Positions 44,298 through 52,157 of a stretch of DNA of 64,000 bases are shown one piece after another. Source of the stretch: Nocardia sp. alder85J (GTDB lineage: Bacteria > Actinomycetota > Actinomycetes > Mycobacteriales > Mycobacteriaceae); contig NZ_JAIUCZ020000001.1 in assembly GCF_020176955.2 (NCBI RefSeq), positions 1,240,001-1,304,000 on the forward strand, written 5' to 3'. A program made the translations under genes and the position numbers. The notes beneath the pieces were generated by a model. The model ran no database searches and had not been told where the DNA came from. It worked only from the letters and a program-made list of their open reading frames with translations. The first letter of the stretch is position 1. The number at the start of each line of letters is the position of its first letter.

Positions 44298-44348
44298 GCG
44301 GCAAGGGTGCAACCCCGACGCAACGTCAGGGTCAAGCCCGCAGCCGTG

Positions 44349-45245
44349 TCAGCGCACCGCGGGCTCGAAACCGAGTGCAGCCAGCAGTGTTTCGCTCTCC
44401 ACCCACAGCCGGGCCGCGGCGGTGTCGTCGCGGGCGATCTCGGACGGTGTCTCCTCGGCGCGGCGGTGGAAGTAGCGGCCGGGGGTGTGACCGCCCTCGG
44501 GATCGGCGGCCAGCCAGGTCAGCGTCTCGGCCGGCTCGTCGGGGGAGACCGTGTCGGCGGCGGCCATGTGGGCCTGCATGGTGGCGTCACCGTGGGTGGC
44601 GAAGTTGCTGGCCACCACGCCGGGGTGCATGACCTGTGCCACAACGCCTTCCGCAGCGCCACGCCGGCCCAGCTCGCGGGTGAACAGGATGTTGGCGAGT
44701 TTCACCCGGCAGTAGGCGACCGTGGGATGCTCGATGCCGAGGCTCTGCACATCGTCCCAGTCCAGGCCGCGGCTGCTGCGGTGCGCGGTCGACGACACCG
44801 CGAGCACCCGGACCGTCCCCGCCGGTCTCGCCGCCGCGGTCGCGGTGAGCAGCGGCCACAGTTCCCGGGTCAGCAGGAACGGCGCGAGATGGTTGGCCGC
44901 GAAGGTGGCCTCGGTGCCCTCGGCGGTGACGATCCGCCGGTCCCGCACGCCACCGGCATTGTTGATCAGCACATCGAGACGCTCTGTGCGAGAACGGATC
45001 TCGTCGGCGACCCGGCGCACCTCCGCCATCAGCGTGAAATCTCCGCGCAGCATGGTGAGCTCCGGGCCCAGTTCGGCCGCCGCGGCGGCGCTGCGCTGCG
45101 GATCGCGGCCCACCCCGATCACCTGCCAGCCGCGGGCCAGCAGCTTCCGCGCGGTCTCCTTGCCGATGCCCGAACTGGCGCCGGTGACCACCGCGACGGG
45201 CCGGGCGGGATCGAGCGCGGGCGATGCAGCAGGTGTGGAAGACAT
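44349..45245 (-). CDS. SDR-family NAD(P)-dependent oxidoreductase (retinol-dehydrogenase-like)
   Basis: 298-residue classical SDR. The cofactor motif is VAVVTGASSGIGKETARKLL, with LINNAGGVRDRR and the catalytic serine region VLAVSSTAHRS. The active site is YCRVKLANILFTRELGRRG (Tyr-x-x-x-Lys). The pattern resembles retinol dehydrogenase/WWOX-type SDRs acting on lipophilic alcohols or aldehydes. The ATG 45245 gives a standard N-terminus; an ATG at 45272 would add nine residues. It lies 40 bp after the TetR gene and divergent from the LuxE/LuxC-like pair. It could therefore convert the aldehyde they make. Confidence 0.82.
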   Translation of the reverse strand: MSSTPAASPALDPARPVAVVTGASSGIGKETARKLLARGWQVIGVGRDPQRSAAAAAELGPELTMLRGDFTLMAEVRRVADEIRSRTERLDVLINNAGGVRDRRIVTAEGTEATFAANHLAPFLLTRELWPLLTATAAARPAGTVRVLAVSSTAHRSSRGLDWDDVQSLGIEHPTVAYCRVKLANILFTRELGRRGAAEGVVAQVMHPGVVASNFATHGDATMQAHMAAADTVSPDEPAETLTWLAADPEGGHTPGRYFHRRAEETPSEIARDDTAAARLWVESETLLAALGFEPAVR

Positions 45246-45285
45246 TGTCTCGCAATCTGTTCGGAAGGACATGAGCAAGCGGACC

Positions 45286-45939
45286 TCAGCGCGGTCGTAG
45301 CCCGTCGAGCAGCAGCCGGACGGTGAACCGCACCCGCTCCTCGAGCTGTTCGGGGGTGGGCGGGCGCCCCGCCACGATCGAGCGCACCTGGCCGCCGACC
45401 ACCATCGCCATGAAGGCGCGGGCGGCCTGATCGCTGTCGGTCGGCGCGAGGGCGCCGGTGGCGATCGCGCGGTCCAGCACGCCCGCCACGAAATCGACCA
45501 CCGGCCCGGCGCTGAGGGTGTAGTTCTCGACGAAGATCTCCGGGAACCGGTAGCTCTCCGTGTTCAGGATGCGTTGCAGCCGAAGGCCGTTGGTGGTCAT
45601 GACCTGCCCGATGCGCAGCCGCGCCACCTGTTCCAGGGTGTCGCACAGGTCGCCGTCGTCCATCGCCTCGAGGACGTCCTTCGGCACGATCTGCCGTTCG
45701 GTGGCGCGCCGCACCGCGGCCCGGAACAGCGACGCCTTGTCCGGGTAGCGGGCGTAGACGGTGCGCTTGGTCATGTTGACCTGCGCGGCGATCGCCTCCA
45801 CGGTCGCCAGTTCGAAACCACGCTCCAGGAACAGGTCCAGCGCGGCGTCGATCAGCTCCTCGTGCCGCGCCTCGGCCTGCTCCCGGGTGGGCCGGCCCGC
45901 GCCACGCCGCGCCGGCACGGCCTCGTGTGCTCCAGACAA
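45286..45939 (-). CDS. TetR-family regulator next to the LuxE/LuxC-like genes
   Basis: About 217 residues. The helix-turn-helix (EELIDAALDLFLERGFELAT, VEAIAAQVNMTKRTVYARYP) is followed by a ligand domain. The open frame begins at GTG 46005, but that would place the palindrome CGTGA-N6-TCACG (45975-45990) inside the gene. The in-frame TTG 45939, preceded by ACGAGG, or GTG 45918 fits better. It precedes the SDR gene and diverges from the acyl reductase pair, so it probably represses both directions, perhaps responding to a fatty acyl ligand. Confidence 0.78.
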   Translation of the reverse strand: MSGAHEAVPARRGAGRPTREQAEARHEELIDAALDLFLERGFELATVEAIAAQVNMTKRTVYARYPDKASLFRAAVRRATERQIVPKDVLEAMDDGDLCDTLEQVARLRIGQVMTTNGLRLQRILNTESYRFPEIFVENYTLSAGPVVDFVAGVLDRAIATGALAPTDSDQAARAFMAMVVGGQVRSIVAGRPPTPEQLEERVRFTVRLLLDGLRPR

Positions 45940-45974
45940 CTCGCTGACCTCGTTCTTTCCGTCGCCACTTGCAT

Positions 45975-45990
45975 CGTGACCCGAATCACG
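45975..45990. promoter_or_regulatory. putative TetR operator
   Basis: CGTGA-N6-TCACG inverted repeat beside an AT-rich AATAATGATAC stretch (45991-46001) that can serve as a -10 element. It is located between the TetR coding region and the LuxE-like gene. Confidence 0.45.
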
Positions 45991-46056
45991 AATAATGATA
46001 CGCACGGGTCGCCATTTGTCGAGGCCGTTGGAAAACCTGGTGGAAGGACGCTCCTG

Positions 46057-47406
46057 GTGAGCTCAGCAAGAGAAAAATTGACACGGCTCGTCGACGCCGA
46101 CGACCGGTTCGACCACTCCCACGCGGACCTCCGGGAGGTCCAGATCGAGGCCGTGAACGAGCGGTTCCAGGACCGCAAGGACCGGATCAAGCTGCTCGGC
46201 CACCGCGCGGCCGAGGCCGGCGTCAGCGAGGTCCGCAGCTTCGACGACGTGGTGCCGCTGCTGTTCCCGCACACCGCCTACAAGAGCTACCCCGAGAGCT
46301 TCCTGATCGACGAGCGCTGGGATCGGCTGGGCAAGTGGCTCGGCACCATCTCCCCGTATCCGATCGCCCCGATCGAGACCGCCGACATCGACGGTATCGA
46401 CGAGTGGATCGCCCGGTTGCAGGCCGAGGGCCACTACGTCTCCTGTTCCAGCGGCACCACCGGCAAATCGGCCATGCTGCTCGCCTCCGAACAGGACATG
46501 GCCTGGTCGCGCAAGGACACCGTGAACGTGTTCGCCTGGGGCTCCGGCGTCGTCCCGGCCCGGGACCGGCGGATGATGGGCATCGCCGCCACCGCCGCGG
46601 TGCCGAAGAACCTGATCAGCGGCGAGGCGCAGGAGGCGGCGTTCGGCGATCCGGACAAGCAGCGCTTCCGGCTGCCGATCCCGCCGCTGACCGTCGGCGC
46701 GCTCACCAAGATGGTCGTGCTGCGCAAGAAGATGGCCGACGGCACCGCCGGTCCGGACGAACTCGCGGATTTCGAGCGCACCTCGAAGGAGCGGCAGGCC
46801 ACCCTCGACAACGCGCTGGTGGCCGCCGCCGACGCGCTGATCGAATACCGCGGCGACAAGCTGTATCTCGCCGGCATGTGGAATGCGCTGTATCAGGTGG
46901 CGAAGCTGGTCCGCGAACGCGGTTACGCGGCGAAGGACTTCCACCCCGACAACTGCATCTACGTCGGCGGCGGCCTCAAGCGCGCGCAGTTGCCCGACGA
47001 CTACCAGCAGTTCGTGCACGAGACCTTCAACATCCCGCACAACCGCGACTTCCAGAACTACTCCATGCAGGAACTCAACTCCGGCATGCCGAAATGTCAG
47101 AAGGGCGATCGCTACCACGTGCCGCCGTGGATCGTGCCGTTCATCCTGGACGAGGCCGGCGACGCGCTGCTGCCGCACGAGACCGGTGAGGTCGAGGGCC
47201 GCGCCGGCTTCTTCGACCTGTCCCTGGACGGCCGCTGGGGTGGCGTCATCACCGGCGACAAGGTCTCCCTGGATTTCAGCCCGTGTGCCTGCGGCAACGC
47301 CGGCGCCTCGATCCGCAACAACATCGTCCGCTACGCGGACATCACCGGCGACGACAAGATCGGTTGCGCCGGCACCGTCGATGCCTATGTGCGAGGACTG
47401 TCGTGA
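46057..47406 (+). CDS. LuxE-like acyl-protein synthetase/acyl activating enzyme
   Basis: 449-residue member of the LuxE/PaaK-like adenylating family. HYVSCSSGTTGKSAMLLASE at about residues 126-145 is the ATP-binding P-loop. YLAGMWNALYQVAKLVRERG and CIYVGGGLKRAQLPDDYQQF follow, and the end carries DFSPCACGNAGASIRNN, a C-x-C-G element as in PaaK/LuxE proteins. In luminous bacteria LuxE activates a fatty acid as acyl-AMP and passes it via a cysteine to LuxC. GGAAGGA precedes GTG 46057. The stop overlaps the LuxC-like start by four bases, a strong sign of a working partnership. It is longer than Vibrio LuxE (~370). Confidence 0.8.
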   Translation: MSSAREKLTRLVDADDRFDHSHADLREVQIEAVNERFQDRKDRIKLLGHRAAEAGVSEVRSFDDVVPLLFPHTAYKSYPESFLIDERWDRLGKWLGTISPYPIAPIETADIDGIDEWIARLQAEGHYVSCSSGTTGKSAMLLASEQDMAWSRKDTVNVFAWGSGVVPARDRRMMGIAATAAVPKNLISGEAQEAAFGDPDKQRFRLPIPPLTVGALTKMVVLRKKMADGTAGPDELADFERTSKERQATLDNALVAAADALIEYRGDKLYLAGMWNALYQVAKLVRERGYAAKDFHPDNCIYVGGGLKRAQLPDDYQQFVHETFNIPHNRDFQNYSMQELNSGMPKCQKGDRYHVPPWIVPFILDEAGDALLPHETGEVEGRAGFFDLSLDGRWGGVITGDKVSLDFSPCACGNAGASIRNNIVRYADITGDDKIGCAGTVDAYVRGLS

Positions 47407-48836
47407 CCACTGCCGATATTCAGAAGCCCGCGATCGACGCGGACCAGATCGTGTCCGCCCCGTTCTTCCTGCGCGGCGAACTGGTCGAGCGCGCCGACGT
47501 CGTCCACCGCTCCCGCGACCTGGGCGTCAGCTTCGCCACCCCGACCATCGACATGGACAAGGCGGTGCACCCCCGCCACGAGGTGCCGCCGCTGCTGAAC
47601 GTGCCACTGGCCGAGATCATCGACTTCCTGGTCGAGACCGGCGAGCGGCTGCGCGATCCGGGCAATCCCTTCGTGCAGGATTGCATCGACCGCATGTCCT
47701 CGACCCACATCCTGCCGCGCGGCGTGCTGGAAGCCCAGGTCAAGGGCGCGGCGTCGTTCCTGGACAAGCGCCTGCTGGAAACCATCGTCGAGCAGAACTT
47801 CCCCGATCCGCGCGCGCTGGACCAGTGGATCCCGAAGCGGGACTTCACCGGCCGCAAGAGTTTCGTGCGGGCCTTCGCGCCGCGGCTGATCCACGTGCTG
47901 CCCGGCAATTCGCCCGGCGTGGCGGTGAAGTCGATCGCGCAGGGTGCGATGGTCAAGGCGGTCAACCTGTTCAAGATGTCGTCCAGCGATCCGTTCACCA
48001 CGGTCGCGATCCTGCGCACGATGGCCGATCTCGATCCGGACCACGCCATCGTGAGGTCGATGTCGGCGGTCTACTGGCGCGGCGGCGACGACGCGGTCGA
48101 GCGCACCCTGTACCGGCCGCAGTACTTCGACAAGATCGTGGCCTGGGGTGGTGGCGACGCCATCAACAACGTGATCAAGTACCTGGGCCCCGGTTTCCAG
48201 CTGGTGTCCTTCGACCCGAAGACCTCGATCTCGATGGTCGGCCGCCAGGCGTTCGACTCCGACGAGGCCTTGGACACCGCCGCCGAACTGGCCGCCTCCG
48301 ATGTCATGGTGCTCAACCAGGAGGCTTGTGTCGCAAGCCGTTTCGTGTTCGTGGAGGCGAGTGCGGACCAGGTGGACCGGTTCGGGCAGCGGCTGCACGC
48401 CCGCATCGTGGCCAAGGCCGCCGCCTCCGGCGACACCCGTCCGCTGGATCGCGACCTGCGTGAACAGATCGACATGCTGACCCTGCTCGACGACGAGTTC
48501 CGGGTGTTCGGCAAGACCGACGGCACCGGCCTGGTGGTCCGTTCCGACGAACCGGTCGACTTCCACCCGATCAACAAGACCGCCAACGTGGTCCGGGTCG
48601 ACTCGCTCGACGACGCGGTGAAGTACGTGAACGTCGCGACACAGACCGTCGGTTTCTACCCCTTCGACCGGATGGCCGACTACCGCGACCGGCTGGCCAG
48701 CGGCGGCGCTCAGCGCATCGTCCGGCTCGGCGACGCGGGCCCCAGCACCATCGGCAATCCGCACGACGCGATGTACCCGCTGCATCGGTTCGTGCACTGG
48801 ATGGCACACGAGGACGGGGTCGAGCCCCCGCAGTAG
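47403..48836 (+). CDS. LuxC-like acyl-CoA/fatty-acyl reductase
   Basis: 477-residue aldehyde-dehydrogenase-fold protein of the LuxC acyl-CoA reductase family. RLIHVLPGNSPGVAVKSIAQ is the nucleotide-binding block, IVAWGGGDAINNVIKYLGPG follows, and the catalytic cysteine is in MVLNQEACVASRFVF. It should reduce an activated acyl group (acyl-enzyme from the LuxE-like protein or acyl-CoA) to an aldehyde with NADPH. GTG 47403 overlaps the previous stop (GTGA). There is no luxAB, so luminescence is not expected; aldehyde supply for lipid or secondary metabolism, or reductive degradation of an acid, is more likely. Confidence 0.85.
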   Translation: MTTADIQKPAIDADQIVSAPFFLRGELVERADVVHRSRDLGVSFATPTIDMDKAVHPRHEVPPLLNVPLAEIIDFLVETGERLRDPGNPFVQDCIDRMSSTHILPRGVLEAQVKGAASFLDKRLLETIVEQNFPDPRALDQWIPKRDFTGRKSFVRAFAPRLIHVLPGNSPGVAVKSIAQGAMVKAVNLFKMSSSDPFTTVAILRTMADLDPDHAIVRSMSAVYWRGGDDAVERTLYRPQYFDKIVAWGGGDAINNVIKYLGPGFQLVSFDPKTSISMVGRQAFDSDEALDTAAELAASDVMVLNQEACVASRFVFVEASADQVDRFGQRLHARIVAKAAASGDTRPLDRDLREQIDMLTLLDDEFRVFGKTDGTGLVVRSDEPVDFHPINKTANVVRVDSLDDAVKYVNVATQTVGFYPFDRMADYRDRLASGGAQRIVRLGDAGPSTIGNPHDAMYPLHRFVHWMAHEDGVEPPQ

Positions 48837-48844
48837 AACGGCGC

Positions 48845-48867
48845 GGGGCGGACCCGGCGCCCGCCCC
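48845..48867. terminator. hairpin between the LuxC-like and DUF2889 genes
   Basis: GGGGCG (48845-48850) pairs with CGCCCC (48862-48867) between the convergent stops. It is a plausible bidirectional terminator of modest strength. Confidence 0.4.
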
Positions 48868-48897
48868 ACCGCCGATTCATCACGTGCGGTTTTGCAC

Positions 48898-49881
48898 TCA
48901 CGGCATCTTGTCGAGCAACACGTCCACATCCTCCAGCGCCCGCAGCGTGTCGTTGAGATGGGTGCAGGTGCTCGGCCCGGTGAAGTTCCGGCGCACCTCG
49001 GCCCGCAACCCCGCCACCGGCATCCCCGCCAGCCGTCCCGCACTGGCCGCGGCGACCGGGCACTCCGGCCACGGCAGCGCCCCGATCACGGCCTCCGCCG
49101 CGAGAAACCGCCGTGTGCCCGGGTCGACGGTGGCGTGCACGGTGTACTCGTGCACCACGGTCTCGACTCCCTCGCCGCTGCGATGGCTGTCACGGAAGAA
49201 CCCCTCCACCCGCACGATATCGCCGTCGCGCCACACGTCCAGGCGCCGCCGCCGGCGCATCCCGTGCGGCGGCATGGGATCGTGCTCGTGCCAGCCCAGC
49301 AGATCTTCGAGCTCCACCTCGGGCGCGAGCGGACCCTCGGAGGTCGGCACCACACCCGTCGCATTCAGCCGCGACATCAGCGTGCCCTCGGCGATCCACC
49401 CCGCGCACAGATCCGGGTATTGCAGGCCGGACCGGGGCCGGGGGACCGGCTTCGCCACCTGCGGCTGTCCCACCGCGACCGCGTACCCGCCGACCAGCAA
49501 CGCGGTCGGCAGATCGTCGAACAGCTGGAACCGCACCGACCCCGATTCCCGTTCCCCCGGCAGTGCCGCCGCCACCGCACCCCGGAACCCGGCCGATACG
49601 TTCGCCCCGACCAGCTCACCCAGATTCGGGTGGCCCGGCTCGGCGTCGATCCGGTGCACCTGCCGCCGCGGATGATCCACCACCAGCTGCACCCGGGCCG
49701 CGTCGAGCACGGTGTGCCCGCCGTCCGGCTCGGTCCGCAGATCACGCCCCCGCGCGGTCACCGTCACCAGCCCGAGCAGCCCGTCCGGCCGCACCGAATC
49801 GTGGGTGGTGGTGCGCCGGACCGATCCGGGCCGGCGCGGCGGGGTTACCGTCGCGGGGCCCGCCTCATGCTGCGTCGTCAT
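48898..49881 (-). CDS. DUF2889 protein
   Basis: 327-residue cytosolic protein of unknown function. The C-terminal FTGPSTCTHLNDTLRALEDV is the DUF2889 signature, and the N-terminal PGSVRRTTTHDSVRPDGLLG its typical entry. The body is beta-rich (RVQLVVDHPRRQVHRIDAEP, HEYTVHATVDPGTRRFLAAE). No catalytic residues are evident. It lies 43 bp downstream of the LLM oxidoreductase gene on the same strand, so the two are probably an operon. It converges on the LuxC-like gene, which makes a shared pathway plausible but unproved. Confidence 0.75.
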   Translation of the reverse strand: MTTQHEAGPATVTPPRRPGSVRRTTTHDSVRPDGLLGLVTVTARGRDLRTEPDGGHTVLDAARVQLVVDHPRRQVHRIDAEPGHPNLGELVGANVSAGFRGAVAAALPGERESGSVRFQLFDDLPTALLVGGYAVAVGQPQVAKPVPRPRSGLQYPDLCAGWIAEGTLMSRLNATGVVPTSEGPLAPEVELEDLLGWHEHDPMPPHGMRRRRRLDVWRDGDIVRVEGFFRDSHRSGEGVETVVHEYTVHATVDPGTRRFLAAEAVIGALPWPECPVAAASAGRLAGMPVAGLRAEVRRNFTGPSTCTHLNDTLRALEDVDVLLDKMP

Positions 49882-49924
49882 GGCGTCCCTCTCGTTCTCG
49901 ATTGCGACAGTTCGCCTTCCGACG

Positions 49925-50857
49925 CTACAACGCGGCGATCACCCGGTCGGCGAGCAGTTCCAGTGTCCGGTCCGAGGCCCGGTCGTGGGTGAACAGCACC
50001 ACCTGATCGAAACCGAGCTCCCGCAACTGCCGCAACCGATCGGCAACCTGCGCCGCGGTCCCCACCAGCCCCCCTTCGCGCAACCCGAAACCCGGTGCCC
50101 CGAACCGCTTCTCGGCCAGCGCCCGCACCTCCGGCAACGCCGCGTCGTCGGCGGCCACCGCGGCCACCGCCTCCACCGACAACCGCAACGTCGCCGGATC
50201 ACGTCCGATCTCCGCACACAACGACCGCACCACGTCGAGCTTCCGCTCCAGCTCCCCGAGTGCGTAGGTGGGCACATTCCACACGTCGGCATACCGCGCG
50301 ACCAGCGGCAACGTGAACTTCTCGCCGACACCACCCACCACGATGGGCGGCCGCGGCGACTGCACCGGCCCCGGCGCGATCGGCACCTGCCGCACGGTGT
50401 AGTGCTCCCCGGCGAAGTCGATCACCCCCGATGCGAACGCCTGATCCAGGATCTCCAGCGTCTCGGCCAGTCGTCGCGACCGTTCCGCGAAACTACCCCA
50501 AGGCATTCCGGCCCGCAGATGCTCGTCCTCGATCGACCCGCTACCCAGCCCCAGTTCCAGCCGCCCCGCCGACACCTGATCGAGCGTGGTGGCCATCTTC
50601 GCCAGCAACACCGGATGCCGAAACTGATTGCACAGCACCAGATGCCCCACCCGCAGCCGCTCGGTCCGGCTGAGCAGCGCGGTGGCCAGCGTCCACCCTT
50701 CCAGCGAGGGCAGCGCGGCGGCCCCCGGCCCGTAGAGATGGTCGTACAACCACACCGACCCGATCCCCAGCTCCTCGCACCGCATCGCCCGATGCAGCAC
50801 GTCCGAAAAGGTGAACCCCATCTGCGGCACGTAGACGCCGATGTCCAACCCGTCCAT
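49925..50857 (-). CDS. LLM-class F420/flavin-dependent oxidoreductase
   Basis: 310-residue luciferase-like TIM barrel. It shows DIGVYVPQMGFTFSDVLHRA, SVWLYDHLYGPGAAALPSLE, LRVGHLVLCNQFRHPVLLAK and LELGLGSGSIEDEHLRAGMP, then RPPIVVGGVGEKFTLPLVAR. Both flavin- and F420-dependent enzymes share these features. GTGs at 50860 and 50863 precede the chosen ATG. A perfect inverted repeat lies 26 bp upstream, so it is probably regulated. It is cotranscribed with the DUF2889 gene. Confidence 0.8.
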   Translation of the reverse strand: MDGLDIGVYVPQMGFTFSDVLHRAMRCEELGIGSVWLYDHLYGPGAAALPSLEGWTLATALLSRTERLRVGHLVLCNQFRHPVLLAKMATTLDQVSAGRLELGLGSGSIEDEHLRAGMPWGSFAERSRRLAETLEILDQAFASGVIDFAGEHYTVRQVPIAPGPVQSPRPPIVVGGVGEKFTLPLVARYADVWNVPTYALGELERKLDVVRSLCAEIGRDPATLRLSVEAVAAVAADDAALPEVRALAEKRFGAPGFGLREGGLVGTAAQVADRLRQLRELGFDQVVLFTHDRASDRTLELLADRVIAAL

Positions 50858-50882
50858 CACCACAGCCCATCGTGAGATTCAA

Positions 50883-50900
50883 ATTCTCCAAACGGAGAAT
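50883..50900. promoter_or_regulatory. palindromic operator upstream of the LLM-DUF2889 operon
   Basis: ATTCTCC-AAAC-GGAGAAT is a perfect 7-bp inverted repeat in an AT-rich patch, 26 bp before the LLM start. It looks like a repressor site. The 197-bp remainder of the gap up to mihF has no gene. Confidence 0.55.
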
Positions 50901-51097
50901 ATCATTTCCACCCCTCGACCGCGCCGATATCCACCCCGCCACCGATTCCGGCAAACCGCCCACAAACCCGCCCGCCACCGCCTCCGCCCCGCATATGCCC
51001 CGGATTTTCACAGCGGTGTGTCGGAGCACGCCCCGGGCATCGGTGATGTTCAATCGGTGCCGTTGAGGTACCAGCGAACGAGTGAAAGGTAGTTGAC

Positions 51098-51412
51098 ATG
51101 GCTCTTCCCACCATGACCGCCGAGCAACGCTCCGAAGCGCTGGCCAAGGCGGCCGCGGTGCGTAAGGCCCGGTCGGAGCTGATCGAGCAGATCCGCAAGG
51201 GCTCGGTCTCTTTGGCCGAGGTGCTCAAGCGCGCCGACAAGGAGGACTTGGTCAAGAAGACGAAGGTCGCCGCCGTCATCAAGGCCCTGCCCGGCATCGG
51301 ACCGGTCAAGGCCGCGAAATTGATGGACGAAGCGGAGATCCCGGTGGACCGCCGCATCGGTGGCCTCGGCACGCGCCAGCGTGCCGCTCTCCTGGATGCG
51401 CTGAGCCACTGA
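51098..51412 (+). CDS. mihF: actinobacterial integration host factor (mIHF)
   Basis: 104-residue nucleoid protein, the length of mycobacterial mIHF. Its N-terminal helix (ALPTMTAEQRSEALAKAAAV) leads to basic stretches (RKARSELIEQIRKGSVSLAE). The H2TH DNA-binding element follows: VAAVIKALPGIGPVKAAKLM, then DRRIGGLGTRQRAALLDAL. It bends and binds DNA and is essential in mycobacteria. GAAAGGTAG precedes the ATG. The adjacent tRNA is unrelated. The usual mihF neighbour gmk is not found here on either side. Confidence 0.9.
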   Translation: MALPTMTAEQRSEALAKAAAVRKARSELIEQIRKGSVSLAEVLKRADKEDLVKKTKVAAVIKALPGIGPVKAAKLMDEAEIPVDRRIGGLGTRQRAALLDALSH

Positions 51413-51490
51413 AAAACCCGCCCGGACCGGGGCATATGCCAGCGATTTGGTCCTCATCGATCAATCGGATAATCTTTCTGAGCATCACCG

Positions 51491-51575
51491 GTCCGGGTGG
51501 CGGAATGGCAGACGCGCTAGCTTGAGGTGCTAGTGCCCGTTTAAGGGCGTGGGGGTTCAAGTCCCCCTCCGGACA
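51491..51575 (+). tRNA. tRNA-Leu (anticodon GAG)
   Basis: 85-nt class II tRNA. The acceptor stem is GTCCGGG paired with TCCGGAC plus discriminator A. The anticodon loop TTGAGGT sits in stem CTAGC/GCTAG, giving anticodon GAG (reads CUC/CUU). The long variable arm is GCCCGTTTAAGGGC. The T arm is GGGGG-TTCAAGT-CCCCC. CCA is not encoded. Confidence 0.95.
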
Positions 51576-51884
51576 CACCGATTCGGCCTGGTCTAGACCA
51601 CATTCTGTGATCTCGGCCAGGCCGCGCCCGTATCCGGTTGTCCACATCGGCGGTCCATTCGGAACCTGAGGGATTCGGCAGGCCCACGGGAGCCGCCACG
51701 TCTGACCTCGTAGCACACGCCGCTCAGGGGCGGGGGTAGGCCCAACTGCGCGCGGGCCGGCAGAGCCACTTCGATGTCCGGTCGGCGCTCGGTGAGCGGA
51801 TGACCCAGCAGCTCGGGGTAAGCCGCAGCATCAGCCGAATTTCGGGCGGATATGCCGTAACTCGCCGGCAGGGCTGAGTTTTCG
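51576..51884. other. tRNA-flanking gap with possible minus-strand gene fragment
   Basis: 309 bp between tRNA-Leu and the transposase remnant. No intact gene is seen. The minus strand is open across it (about 51593-51928) and the segment AYPELLGHPLTERRPDIEVA reads like coding sequence, but there is no ribosome site and the family is not recognised. No direct repeat of the tRNA 3' end (an att site) was found. Confidence 0.3.
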
Positions 51885-52110
51885 GGCTGTTCGACCCTCG
51901 CCACCAACGCGGTGATCGCTTGGACCACAGAGTATTACGGGCTCACGGTCGAGCAGATGCGCCGGACCGGTCGCCGCATCGACGACGTGCTCGCCCACAT
52001 TTCCCCGGCGCACAACATCAATTTCTTCGGCGCGATCGAAGTCGACATCGACGCCGAACTCGGCCCCTACCGGGTCCCGGCCGTTGCGCGTGCGCGACAC
52101 CTTGTTCTGA
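51885..52110 (+). pseudogene. Tn3-family transposase C-terminal remnant
   Basis: The plus strand reads LATNAVIAWTTEYYGLTVEQ, MRRTGRRIDDVLAHISPAHN, then INFFGAIEVDIDAEL. This matches the extreme C-terminus of Tn3-type transposases (consensus ISPAHSENINFFG and a final RPLRVRDTLF stop). Small in-frame losses removed residues (for example SE), and a frameshift lies before the final RPLRVRDTLF, which ends at the TGA 52108-52110. The rest of the element, its resolvase and terminal repeats are gone. Confidence 0.7.
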
Positions 52111-52157
52111 CTGACCACCGGGCCGGAGATCCCCTGCGTGGTGAGGTCGCGGCCCTG

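Noticed and set aside
46057..50857. A bacterial bioluminescence (lux) operon
   Set aside because: LuxE- and LuxC-like genes are present, but the LLM gene is on the opposite strand, is a single subunit of the F420/dehydrogenase-like type, and no luxAB pair or flavin reductase is seen.
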